A stretch of DNA of 64,000 nucleotides from the NCBI GenBank assembly GCA_030681475.1, contig JAUXWT010000103.1:1-64000 (forward strand). The letters are read 5' to 3'. The DNA is from Bacteroidales bacterium (GTDB lineage Bacteria; Bacteroidota; Bacteroidia; Bacteroidales; FEN-979). Positions 51,392-61,174 of this stretch are shown piece by piece (the first letter of the stretch is position 1; the number at the start of each line of letters is the position of its first letter). A program made the translations under genes and the position numbers. The notes below the pieces were generated by a model, which was not told the origin of the DNA, ran no database searches, and saw only the letters and a list, made by a program, of their open reading frames with translations.

Positions 51392-54300
51392 ATGACAACA
51401 CTTCGTAAGATATTTATTTTCTGTATTTTATCTGTATTTATTGTTGTTATTAATCATGCTTTTCCCCAGGCAGTCAAAGGAGGAAGTACGCGGATGCACT
51501 CCATCCGGCTGAAAAAGGAACCAACTCCGGGAACAGCATCCAACGATAACCCGATCATTGTATTTGCCAGCCTACTGCCATACGAGGCATCAGGTATCGA
51601 AGTAAAATCTGCATATGACCAAATAAAAGAAATTGATGGATACTCAACAAGGTATCTTACGTTTAAGGAGCTGACGAAGCTGTCAAAAAAAAGTGGACAA
51701 TTCTCTGTCATTTGGATCCACCGGCCTGACACTGCAGCTTTCACTCCCGGTGAAACAACGGATAAGCTACTCAAATTCTTACGGGATTATGTTGAAAACG
51801 GAGGCAAATTATTTCTTACGCTTCAAGCTTCCCATTACCTGAATTTTCTCGGATTTGAACCATCGAAGTTACAGGACAGCACGAAGTCCTGTGTTGATGA
51901 CGGATATGGGCGACGGCTCGGGTTCCATGCCTTCAGGGATCATCCATTATTTACCGGCCTGAACGGAGGTGTCTATGTTTGCAGGCCTTCGCAAGATATC
52001 AAAACGAGCATCACAGGTTTTTTTCGTGATCATCTGCCTGAACAGGGCAAAGTGGTAGCGGTTGACTGGGATTACATTTTTTTGCGCGAAGATTCGAAAC
52101 TGGTACTCGAATACACGCCAGCGAAGGGCAAAGTCATTGCGGTCGGGGGCTACATGGATTTCAGCCTTCCGAACAGCAATGCAGCTCATCTTACCATGTT
52201 CACTCAAAACTGCTTGAATTACTTACTGGGCCAATACGAGGGACAACCTGAATATTACTGGAATTATTCACCCGGAGTGGTCATGGACTGCCCTCCCCGG
52301 CCTGAAACGGATCAACTTCTTGTTGCTGTATCCCCTGCGGAAAAATGGGAGGAGCAACCTGATGAATATGCATTGCAACGGCGTTTTGCAGGTGAACATT
52401 TCTGGGATGTAGCCGGTGAACGACTGTTAACAATGGGCGTTGAGAACAGAGGAATTGAGGAGGTATGGGCACATCCTTTCATGGCGTTCCGGGATTACGA
52501 AGTCGGTATCAGGTTCAGCTATAAAGACAGCATTTTCTGGCTCAGTGACGAACGCCCTGAGATCGAGGTTCATCCTGCCTTTTTCCAACGGCAGTATAAA
52601 TTCACCAGAGCATATCTTAAGGAATTGATTGTCAATGATCCATCAGAGCCGAACGGTGTAATCCATTATGAATATCGTGGCGTTTATCCTGCCACGCTGA
52701 TCGTTAAGTTCAAATCAAATCTAAGGTGGATGTGGCCCTATTCCGAGCGGGTCACCGGATCTGTTTGTCATTCATGGGATTATGACTTGGATGCCATGAC
52801 GATCCAGGACCAATCGGGTGATCTCAACCTGGTGATCGGCGGAACGAAAAAACCGGTTCAACACCTTTCGGGTCAGTTTGATGGCTTTAAATATAACGAG
52901 AAGGACAGTTCGTTTCATGGAATACCGACCGGGAAACTCCAGGTAGCTGGGTTGCTTTCTTACGATCTTTCAATGAACGACAATCTGGATGTCGTGTTCA
53001 GCGCTTCAAGTGAAGGATTCAACAAGACTTATTCGCAATTCAACAAGACGATCCATGAACCGGCGCAGATATACCGCAATGCGCTGGAGCATTCCAGGAA
53101 TATTCTCTCAAAAAACCTGATGATCACCACGCCCGACCGGATTTTCAATACCGGTTACCGTTGGGCAATGATTGCAACAGACAGGTTCTTTGTCAACACC
53201 CCCGGAATGGGGAAAGCCCTGGTAGCGGGTTATTCAACCACCCGCCACGGCTGGGACGGCGGCCACAAAATTAACGGCAGGCCAGGTTATGGATGGTATT
53301 TCGGCCGCGATGCCCAATGGAGCAGCTTTGCTTTGCTCGATTATGGTGATTTTACAAAGGTGAAGTCCCAACTTGAATTCTTCAACAAATACCAGGATCT
53401 GAACGGGAAGATCTTCCATGAAGCCAGCGCTTCAGGGGTGATCCATTACGATGCCGCCGATGCTACTCCATTATATGTAGTCCTGGCAGGAAAATACTTC
53501 CGTCATACCAACGATACTGCCTTTCTGCAGGAAACATGGCCCAATATCAAGCGAGCCATCAACTTTTGCTTTTCAACGGATACCGACTTTGACCATCTGA
53601 TTGAAAATACAAATGTAGGCCATGGATGGGTTGAAGGCGGTGAATTATACGGCTCACATGCCACAATTTACATGGCCGGTGCATGGGGAGCTGCCTTGAC
53701 CGAAGCATCGAATATGGCCAGGTATTTGAAAGACCCGGATGCAGAAAGTTACCTTTTGGAAGGCGGGATACAGCATAAGATAATCGACAATGACTTCTGG
53801 AATGACCAGCAACAATTTTTTGCGTATGGCAAAAACAAGGATGGTACCTTTCGCCGTGAACAGACTATCCTTCCTGCTGTTCCGATCTATTTCGGATTAG
53901 CCGACCGCGAAAAAGCTACCATCACATTAAAGAATATTGCCGGAAATGCCTTTACCACCAACTGGGGCGCACGGATATTGCGGGAAGACAGCCCATGGTT
54001 TAAGCCGACCGGCTATCATTACGGCAGTGTCTGGCCATTATTTACAGGTTGGGCCTCCCTGGCAGAATATGCCACAGGCAATCCCATCCAGGGTTTCTCT
54101 CATCTGATGAATAACCTGAATGGCTACAGGAACTGGGGACTTGGTTTCGTGGAAGAGGTTTTAAATGGAGCTGAATACAAGCCTTCGGGGGTGTGTGCCC
54201 ACCAATGCTGGTCGGAAACGATGGTCTTGCAACCAGCCATTGAAGGAATGCTCGGAATGGAGATCAGCGCACAGGAGAATACAATTTTCCTGGCACCGCA

Positions 54301-54880
54301 ATTTCCTCCGCAATGGGATACAGTGAGCGTTCAGAATATCAGCATGGCCGATCAATTGGTGGATATGCAGTTCACACGTTCAAATGGCGTATGTAGATAT
54401 CAATTTTCACTTAATAGTGGAAACCCGGTGAGGATAACGTTTATGCCAGGTTTTGCCGCAGGAACAAAATTTACACGGGTGATGCTCGATGGAAAACCGG
54501 TTCAGTTCACCTCATTTAAATCAGACCAGTCGATGACAATAAACGTTTCATTTACCCTGAATCAGACCTCAAACCTGATCGTGGAAACTGAAGGAGGAAT
54601 TTCTGTACTGCCCGTTGTTTTAAATCCAAAACCCGGCGATGCAGCGGAAGGCTTTAGGATTCTATCCACTTTCCTTTCTGAAAGTCTGTACCAGGTTGAA
54701 ACAGAAGGAAAATCAGGGAGTTCGGATACGCTGGAGTTCTGGTCAGGTGAAGGAAAACTACTTCATGCTGAAAATGCCAGGTTCCTCGATCAAACCGGAA
54801 ATATTTACAGGTTTTCAGTTGATTTTGACCGGTCAGAGTCTAAATACGTAACTAAGACGATCACTATCAATTTGAAATAA
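51392..54880 (+). CDS. exported debranching-enzyme-like glycosidase with ThuA-like N-terminus
   Basis: 1162 residues with a signal peptide (FIFCILSVFIVVINHAFPQ). The N-terminal 55-290 resembles a ThuA/GATase-like domain (LLKFLRDYVENGGKLFLTLQASHYLNFLG, KVIAVGGYMDFSLPNSNAAHL). Residues about 290-560 are beta-rich. An (alpha/alpha)6 barrel of the amylo-1,6-glucosidase type follows (about 570-990): YGWYFGRDAQWSSFALL (about 633), GHGWVEGGELYGSHATIY, YHYGSVWPLFTGWASL and QCWSETMVLQPAIEGMLGM (about 938). The C-terminal 150 residues are beta-sandwich. Probably hydrolyses an alpha-linked glucoside or related glycan in the periplasm. Confidence 0.78.
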   Translation: MTTLRKIFIFCILSVFIVVINHAFPQAVKGGSTRMHSIRLKKEPTPGTASNDNPIIVFASLLPYEASGIEVKSAYDQIKEIDGYSTRYLTFKELTKLSKKSGQFSVIWIHRPDTAAFTPGETTDKLLKFLRDYVENGGKLFLTLQASHYLNFLGFEPSKLQDSTKSCVDDGYGRRLGFHAFRDHPLFTGLNGGVYVCRPSQDIKTSITGFFRDHLPEQGKVVAVDWDYIFLREDSKLVLEYTPAKGKVIAVGGYMDFSLPNSNAAHLTMFTQNCLNYLLGQYEGQPEYYWNYSPGVVMDCPPRPETDQLLVAVSPAEKWEEQPDEYALQRRFAGEHFWDVAGERLLTMGVENRGIEEVWAHPFMAFRDYEVGIRFSYKDSIFWLSDERPEIEVHPAFFQRQYKFTRAYLKELIVNDPSEPNGVIHYEYRGVYPATLIVKFKSNLRWMWPYSERVTGSVCHSWDYDLDAMTIQDQSGDLNLVIGGTKKPVQHLSGQFDGFKYNEKDSSFHGIPTGKLQVAGLLSYDLSMNDNLDVVFSASSEGFNKTYSQFNKTIHEPAQIYRNALEHSRNILSKNLMITTPDRIFNTGYRWAMIATDRFFVNTPGMGKALVAGYSTTRHGWDGGHKINGRPGYGWYFGRDAQWSSFALLDYGDFTKVKSQLEFFNKYQDLNGKIFHEASASGVIHYDAADATPLYVVLAGKYFRHTNDTAFLQETWPNIKRAINFCFSTDTDFDHLIENTNVGHGWVEGGELYGSHATIYMAGAWGAALTEASNMARYLKDPDAESYLLEGGIQHKIIDNDFWNDQQQFFAYGKNKDGTFRREQTILPAVPIYFGLADREKATITLKNIAGNAFTTNWGARILREDSPWFKPTGYHYGSVWPLFTGWASLAEYATGNPIQGFSHLMNNLNGYRNWGLGFVEEVLNGAEYKPSGVCAHQCWSETMVLQPAIEGMLGMEISAQENTIFLAPQFPPQWDTVSVQNISMADQLVDMQFTRSNGVCRYQFSLNSGNPVRITFMPGFAAGTKFTRVMLDGKPVQFTSFKSDQSMTINVSFTLNQTSNLIVETEGGISVLPVVLNPKPGDAAEGFRILSTFLSESLYQVETEGKSGSSDTLEFWSGEGKLLHAENARFLDQTGNIYRFSVDFDRSESKYVTKTITINLK

Positions 54881-54890
54881 TTAAAAACGT

Positions 54891-56984
54891 ATGCGGAAAT
54901 TCAAATACATTATATGCGTAATCATATTGCTGATTGCAGAAACCGGAGCAGCACAGTTTCTATCACATCTTAATGCGGTCAGAACAGATGCAATTTATAC
55001 GACTTATGCGGCACCGCCGGAACGGTCGGATTATAAAACGGATCAGGGATACCAGTTTCAATGGTTCGATGAAGAATCGGGGGTGGAATTTATTTCCAAT
55101 GACGGGCCGAATCTCGGTCTTGCGTTTAAATATGGAAACAGGCTGGTTTTCAAACTTCAGGAGCTTTACAAGGAGCCTATAGTGACAATTTCATACAGTG
55201 ATCTGATGAAATATTTTTACTATCCGGTCAGGGGATTGCGTGTTGAGGTGTTTTTTACCGTATATAGTTCGGAAACCGTGCTTGTACAATACAGGATGGT
55301 GAATGAAGGCCGGGTACCACTATCGTTTACACTTATACCCTATTGTTATTTTCCTTCAACGGATAGCATTCTCGACATTGACCACCAGTTTTATCCCAAA
55401 GGTTTCACATTTCCGATATGGAAGAAACGCGACCAATGGATGGTTGACCACAATATTCCGCTGGGTGAGAACATGAGGGGATTATGGACTGTTACCGGAT
55501 GCACCAACATGGCAGAATGGGCGTTTATCAGGAATACCTCCATGGATAATGGTCATGATCACGGGAATCCTTACCTGGAATTGTTAACCTCTATGAAATA
55601 TCAGAAGCGTACCAGCCAGTATATTCAAGGGATCATCCGCAGCAGGGAATTTACCCTCTACCCTGGTGATGCCACCTCGTTCAGGACGGAGATCACCCTG
55701 GAGATGAAGCATGCCGGAAATCGTTTTATTAAAAGCATGACGCCTAAAAACCTTGATTTAGAGAAATTGGTTAAAGCCGATGAGCAAGCCTATTCAAAAA
55801 TCCCAAAACTGAATTTTAAGGATAAAGACCAGGAGATGCTATACTGGAGCGCCTTTTCACTTATGCGGCAATGCATGATGCCGGCCGAGGGCGAATGCCG
55901 GCACAATTACTATGTTTTTTCCCGTGAGCCCAGATGGGGATGGGGATATGGCGGACAGGTCTTTCATGAGAGCCTGGCAATGATGGCATACGCCTATATG
56001 GATCCACAGGGTGCAATGAATTCCCAGCGAATTTTCATGGATCGACAGAGACCCGATGGTTATATCAACTACCGGACTGGACCTTATCTGAATGAAACCA
56101 TCGAAACCAACGGAAAACCAACCAGTTCGGCGCCATGGTTCAATTACGAAAACCTTGAAATCTACAAGATTACTGGTGACCGGCAATTTTTAAAGGAGGC
56201 TTATTCTTCGGGGAAAAAATTTTATCAATATTATCTGGACAACCGCGATGTCAACAACAACGGTTTATATGAATGGGGTGGCCAAGCAGAATTGGAATCT
56301 GTTCGTGATGCCCGGGTGGCCGTTTGGGATAAAGTCGGACCGGCCGGCAATTTCGAAGGACCTGACGTGAACTCGATGCTGGTGATGGAGGCAAAATCAC
56401 TGGCAGTTATGGCAAAAAAATTGGGGTTGACCGCAGAATCGAAAAAATGGCAGGATGATGCCATAGCCAGGTCTGCAAAGATCAACAACACCTTGTGGGA
56501 TCCTGAAACGGAATTTTATTACAATGTTAACAAGAAGGATCAGTCATTCACCTTCAATTCGCCAAATGATTTGAAAATCAAAGAGATCATCGGTTTTCTG
56601 CCCCTATGGGCAGGGGTTGCGTCTAAAGAACAGGCAGCACCGCTGGTTGAAAAAATGCAGGATCAGTCTGAATTCTGGCGGCCGTATGGAATTCCATCGT
56701 TGTCTGCGGCAAACGACTATTATTGCCCGATCGGGTATTGGAACGGACCGGTATGGGGTCAATGGAACTATCTGCTTTACCGCGGACTTCGTGACTATGG
56801 CTATATCAACGTCTCGGATCAGCTTGCCAGCCATGTCCTAGACAATATGATCTGGCACCTGAAGAAGGACCATGCTTTCTGGGAATTTTACAGCGCCGAT
56901 GACCACCAGGCGGGTTGGAACAAAAGCTATATCTGGGCCGGGATTGCTACAAGGTTTCTGATTGATGAAATGAATGTTCAATAA
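54891..56984 (+). CDS. GH63-like glycosidase, first of two paralogues
   Basis: 697 residues. Signal peptide (YIICVIILLIAETGAAQ), beta-sandwich N-terminal domain to about 300, then an (alpha/alpha)6 barrel of the GH63/MGH1 type. Visible motifs: YYVFSREPRWGWGYGGQVFHESLAMMAYAYMDP (about 345), SSAPWFNYENLEIYKITGD, LESVRDARVAVWDKV, GPDVNSMLVMEAKSLAVMAK, WNGPVWGQWNYLLYRGL, and FWEFYSADD near the end, where the Glu is the likely general base. It would remove an alpha-linked sugar. It begins 10 bp after the debranching-like gene. Confidence 0.8.
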   Translation: MRKFKYIICVIILLIAETGAAQFLSHLNAVRTDAIYTTYAAPPERSDYKTDQGYQFQWFDEESGVEFISNDGPNLGLAFKYGNRLVFKLQELYKEPIVTISYSDLMKYFYYPVRGLRVEVFFTVYSSETVLVQYRMVNEGRVPLSFTLIPYCYFPSTDSILDIDHQFYPKGFTFPIWKKRDQWMVDHNIPLGENMRGLWTVTGCTNMAEWAFIRNTSMDNGHDHGNPYLELLTSMKYQKRTSQYIQGIIRSREFTLYPGDATSFRTEITLEMKHAGNRFIKSMTPKNLDLEKLVKADEQAYSKIPKLNFKDKDQEMLYWSAFSLMRQCMMPAEGECRHNYYVFSREPRWGWGYGGQVFHESLAMMAYAYMDPQGAMNSQRIFMDRQRPDGYINYRTGPYLNETIETNGKPTSSAPWFNYENLEIYKITGDRQFLKEAYSSGKKFYQYYLDNRDVNNNGLYEWGGQAELESVRDARVAVWDKVGPAGNFEGPDVNSMLVMEAKSLAVMAKKLGLTAESKKWQDDAIARSAKINNTLWDPETEFYYNVNKKDQSFTFNSPNDLKIKEIIGFLPLWAGVASKEQAAPLVEKMQDQSEFWRPYGIPSLSAANDYYCPIGYWNGPVWGQWNYLLYRGLRDYGYINVSDQLASHVLDNMIWHLKKDHAFWEFYSADDHQAGWNKSYIWAGIATRFLIDEMNVQ

Positions 56985-57003
56985 GGATCAGTAAATTATT
57001 TTA

Positions 57004-59148
57004 ATGAAAAAAATAACACTCGTTATCCTTGTGTTTTTATATGGATTGGCAGCAGGGGCGCAGCAATTCAAGCCCATTGAGGATTACATGCGTATCAGCG
57101 CAAAAGCGGATGATCCCTTGTACACAACATATGCTGCGGCCATGTCCCGCTCCCACCTTTATGGCGACAAAGCCTACAAAATGGATTACTATTCCGATGA
57201 TCGTCCGTTAAGTTATTCGTCTGATCATGCCGGTAGGATGTTTTGCATCTGGAAGGTGGATGAAGTCGTTATTCCGCGGATTGGTGAATTCCTAGTCAAA
57301 CCGACCGTGAAGTTCTCCTTTCCGGATATGGCCATCCTCGAGTATGAGCCGTTCCGCGGGATTCGCGTGAGCGAAACATTCTTCGTTTACAGCTCCGCCA
57401 TAGCCATGGTGGATATGGTGATAAAAAATACAGATAACATTCCGCATGAAGTGACGGTGTATCCGGTTCTGGAAACCGGTAATGATTCTTTGGAGATGGT
57501 CCGGTTCGATACGATATCTGATGGATTTATAACACACCGGTATGAAAGCCCCTATCGCCTGATCAGCAGTCTGAAAACGGATTATGGCTATCCGACCAGG
57601 GTAAGGGATTTCTTTACAAGCAACCGGAGAAGTGTATCTCATGGTGGTTATAACGGTGATATGGATGACTTTTACAATGTGGTAAAGACCGATTACTATT
57701 CGAACAAGCGGGTCGATTCGCTGAATATGAAATCAGAAGGTCTTGTTGATTTCATCGCATTACATTTGAAAAAACGATTAAAACCGGGAGAATCGGTCAA
57801 TTTCCGGTACCTGCGTGGTTTTCAGGACAGGAAAGATGACCAAGCCCGACTTATTCGGGCAGTGGACTCCGTTAAAAATTTCCTGCTTAAAACTTATTAT
57901 GAAGACAACCTGATCCTTTTCGCAAAAATTCCCAGGATATCGTTTAAAGATGAGCAGAAAAAACTGGCTTACCTGAGCGCATTCAACCTCGCCCGTGGAT
58001 GCATGTATCCGCCATCGGGAAAAACGAAGTATAACATTTATGTTTTCTCACGTAACCCTTTATGGGGATGGGGACACGGACACCAGGTGCTGCACGAATC
58101 ACTCAGCATGATGGCTTATGCTTTTCTGGACCCGAAATCGGCAGAAGGATCCCAGCGGGTGTACATAGAACAGCAACGCGAAGACGGTCTGATCGCTTAC
58201 CGGCACGGCCCGCGCGGGCTGCAGGATTACCCGCATAAAAATATGTCAACCACCTCCGCCCCGTTTTTCAGTTGGATAAATCTTGAAGTTTACAAGGTTG
58301 GCAAAGACCGGCAATTCCTTTCCGATGCCTATAATTCCGGCTCAAGATATGTGGAATGGCTGATCATTAACAGGGATACCGATCATGATGGCACTTTTGA
58401 ATGGGGGCCTAACGGCATCATCGAAAATGTACGCGATTGGTACAATGCAGTATTCCAGGTATCTGCCGAGCGGTACCTTGACGTTGACAAGGAAGATATT
58501 TCAGATGAATTGGAATGTCTTGATCTTACCCTGATGGTTATTATGGAAGCGAAAAGTCTGGCAAAAATGGCATCCATTCTCGGTAAATCCGTTGAAGAAA
58601 AAAAGTGGCTGGAATTTGCTGAAAGAACATCAAAACTGGTCAACGAAAGGATGTGGGATGAAACGACCGGGTTTTATTATTCTGTAAACAAACAAGATCA
58701 CACGTTCCAATTTATGACCCGCGACCTGAAAAGACAGGAGATCATCGGATTCCTGGCATTGTGGGCAGGGGTCGCCCCTAAGGACCGTGCAGCAAAGTTG
58801 GTTCAGACACTTACCGACACGACAAAATTCTGGCGAAAATACGGTGTTCCAACCCTTTCCGCGCAGGATCAATGGTACAGTCCTAATGTTGATTATTGCT
58901 GCAAATGGAACGGACCGGTGTGGATGCTTTGGGATTACATGGTGTATGCCGGACTGAAGCATTACGGTTACGATGAACTGGCGCATCAATTGGCGGATAA
59001 AATGGTCAGCGCCGTGACATTACAATTATCGAAGAACCATAACTACTGGGAGTCATACAGCCCTGATAACGAAACACTTAATTGCCCACCAAACTACATA
59101 TGGAATGCCATCATCGCTAAATTGCTGATTGACGAAAATCAGAAATAG
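57004..59148 (+). CDS. GH63-like glycosidase, second paralogue
   Basis: 714 residues with the same build as the preceding gene: signal peptide (LVILVFLYGLAAGAQQ), beta-sandwich, then the barrel with IYVFSRNPLWGWGHGHQVLHESLSMMAYAFLDP, STTSAPFFSWINLEVYKVGKD, CLDLTLMVIMEAKSLAKMAS, WNGPVWMLWDYMVYAGL and YWESYSPDN. The close order of identical motifs and equal length point to tandem duplication. The middle acidic segment differs (ENVRDWYNAVFQV in place of ESVRDARVAVWDKV), so the substrate specificity is probably different. Starts 19 bp after its paralogue. Confidence 0.8.
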   Translation: MKKITLVILVFLYGLAAGAQQFKPIEDYMRISAKADDPLYTTYAAAMSRSHLYGDKAYKMDYYSDDRPLSYSSDHAGRMFCIWKVDEVVIPRIGEFLVKPTVKFSFPDMAILEYEPFRGIRVSETFFVYSSAIAMVDMVIKNTDNIPHEVTVYPVLETGNDSLEMVRFDTISDGFITHRYESPYRLISSLKTDYGYPTRVRDFFTSNRRSVSHGGYNGDMDDFYNVVKTDYYSNKRVDSLNMKSEGLVDFIALHLKKRLKPGESVNFRYLRGFQDRKDDQARLIRAVDSVKNFLLKTYYEDNLILFAKIPRISFKDEQKKLAYLSAFNLARGCMYPPSGKTKYNIYVFSRNPLWGWGHGHQVLHESLSMMAYAFLDPKSAEGSQRVYIEQQREDGLIAYRHGPRGLQDYPHKNMSTTSAPFFSWINLEVYKVGKDRQFLSDAYNSGSRYVEWLIINRDTDHDGTFEWGPNGIIENVRDWYNAVFQVSAERYLDVDKEDISDELECLDLTLMVIMEAKSLAKMASILGKSVEEKKWLEFAERTSKLVNERMWDETTGFYYSVNKQDHTFQFMTRDLKRQEIIGFLALWAGVAPKDRAAKLVQTLTDTTKFWRKYGVPTLSAQDQWYSPNVDYCCKWNGPVWMLWDYMVYAGLKHYGYDELAHQLADKMVSAVTLQLSKNHNYWESYSPDNETLNCPPNYIWNAIIAKLLIDENQK

Positions 59149-59176
59149 CTTACCTTTGCTGGATGAAAGTCTCTTT

Positions 59177-61174
59177 ATGAAAAAGTTTTTTTTCCTGCAG
59201 GTTACTTTTGTATTGATTATTTTGATGTGTTTATCATCATGCAATACAGGCTTCCGTGCGGATATTGAACACTTAATGTCGCCGGCAGCCCTCCCTTATC
59301 TTAAAGATAGCAAGCTGATTCAGGTATCAAGCGCCGATACCTCCGGGGGTAATAATGACCGGATCAGTATTGCACCCGGTAAAAAAGTGACCATAATGGA
59401 GGTTGAAGGACCGGGGATGATCGTGCGAATGTGGTTTGCCATCCAATCACGCGATCCATATTTTCTGCGCAGGATCGTTATCCGGATTTTCTGGGATAAT
59501 GAATCGAAACCGTCGGTTGAGGCGCCGATCGGAGATTTCTTTGGATGCGGATTTAAATACAACCAGTATGTTTCACAATATCTTGGGATGACCAGTGGCG
59601 GCTATGTCTGCTATTTCCCTATGCCATTTGAACGGTCTGCCCGTATTGAGATCGCCAATGAAACCAGGCAGGAGGTTTACGGGTTTTTCTACCAGGTCGA
59701 TTACCAGAAATTCGAAGCAGCCCTGGAATCCGATGTGGCCTATTTTCATGCCCAGTGGAACAGAAGCATCCGGACCAATTACGATTCAAATTTTGTAATA
59801 CTTAAAGCCGCGGGCAAGGGTCATCTTGTTGGCGTAAACCTCAATATCCAATCATACGACGGCAGGCTAGGTTTTTTGGAGGGCGATGAAATGATATATG
59901 TAGATGGAGAGAAGAGGCCATCTATACACGGAACCGGAACTGAGGACTATTTTTCAGCCGGATGGTATTTCAACGGAGGGGAATTTGCAGGCCCCTACAA
60001 TGGATTGATTTATAAAAATGATACCCTTGGCCAGATTGCTGCCTACCGCTTTCATATCATTGACCCCATTCCATTTAAGAAAAATATTAAGGTAACTATT
60101 GAGCATGGGCATGGTAACCAGGATATTGCCGATTACAGCTCAATGGCATACTGGTACCAGATGGAACCCCATAAACCCTTTCCTCGTTTTCCCATTGCCG
60201 GACAACGCATACCGCTACGGATTGTTAAGCCGGCCAGAATGTTTGAGGCAGAGAAGTTGAAATTTATGCTCGGGGGCTTAACCTCCAAAGTGATGGACAT
60301 GTCGAACGAAGGACCAGAATGGGGTGAAAACAAACAAATCGTTATTGAAGCCCGCGATAAATCATCGTTTAGTCTGAATATCAACGGTTTAAAAGAACCG
60401 GTATATGATATGATCCTCTACTATTCTTTGGGTCCGGAATACGGCAACGCTGATATTTATGTCAACAACATCAAGGCTGGCGCCATCGCCGGGTATTCTC
60501 CGTATGTCCTGCCAAACGGAAATGTGACACTACCCGGATTGACAACACTGACAGGTTCAGTGGATATCCGTTTTGAAGTTACAGGAAAACATGATCTTTC
60601 AAAAGGATATCTGATCGGACTGGATGGTGTGAGCATGGAACCCAGGCGCGTTTATATCCCTGAATGGCAACTTCTTGGTCCGTTTCCAAACCCTCAGAAG
60701 TTCGGTTCATTGCGGCGTGGCATCGATTCCGTTTACCTTCCTGAAATAGCCATAAACCGTGAGAAGATCTACCGCAGCGCATCGGGGAAACCTATTCAAT
60801 GGACATACGTACAAACACCTGAGAATGGTTGTTTATCGCTGCTTGACTATGTAACTCCGCATGATCTGGTGGTCACTTATGCATTAACCTATGTTTACTC
60901 ACCCGATATTCGCAACACAACACTCTTCGTTGGAACTGATGATGGCGGAAAGGTATTTTTCAATGGGAAACAGGTATATCGTTACCTCGGAGAGCGCGTT
61001 GCCGAACCCGACCAGGATGAAATTGAATTGACGATGAAACCCGGATGGAATACACTTTTATTGAAAATCGAAAATAATTATGGCGCCTACTGTTTTTATG
61101 CAAGGCTGCTTAACGCGGATAACAAATTGATTGTAAGCGCCAACCAGGAAATGCCACCCGAAAACAAAAAATGA
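59177..61174 (+). CDS. GH172 (DUF2961) lipoprotein
   Basis: 665 residues from the ATG opening a lipoprotein signal (KKFFFLQVTFVLIILMCLSSC); the frame extends 16 codons upstream, overlapping the previous gene. DUF2961/GH172 signatures: EVEGPGMIVRMWFAI, APIGDFFGCGFKYNQYVS, CYFPMPFERSARIEI, and GTGTEDYFSAGWYF near residue 255, which holds catalytic acids. GH172 enzymes act on fructofuranose or D-arabinofuranose and form hexameric trimers. The C-terminal 165 residues (LLGPFPNPQKF, FVGTDDGGKVFFNGKQVY, LLLKIENNYG) are a PA14- or CBM-like beta-sandwich. Anchored to a membrane by its lipid. Confidence 0.85.
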   Translation: MKKFFFLQVTFVLIILMCLSSCNTGFRADIEHLMSPAALPYLKDSKLIQVSSADTSGGNNDRISIAPGKKVTIMEVEGPGMIVRMWFAIQSRDPYFLRRIVIRIFWDNESKPSVEAPIGDFFGCGFKYNQYVSQYLGMTSGGYVCYFPMPFERSARIEIANETRQEVYGFFYQVDYQKFEAALESDVAYFHAQWNRSIRTNYDSNFVILKAAGKGHLVGVNLNIQSYDGRLGFLEGDEMIYVDGEKRPSIHGTGTEDYFSAGWYFNGGEFAGPYNGLIYKNDTLGQIAAYRFHIIDPIPFKKNIKVTIEHGHGNQDIADYSSMAYWYQMEPHKPFPRFPIAGQRIPLRIVKPARMFEAEKLKFMLGGLTSKVMDMSNEGPEWGENKQIVIEARDKSSFSLNINGLKEPVYDMILYYSLGPEYGNADIYVNNIKAGAIAGYSPYVLPNGNVTLPGLTTLTGSVDIRFEVTGKHDLSKGYLIGLDGVSMEPRRVYIPEWQLLGPFPNPQKFGSLRRGIDSVYLPEIAINREKIYRSASGKPIQWTYVQTPENGCLSLLDYVTPHDLVVTYALTYVYSPDIRNTTLFVGTDDGGKVFFNGKQVYRYLGERVAEPDQDEIELTMKPGWNTLLLKIENNYGAYCFYARLLNADNKLIVSANQEMPPENKK

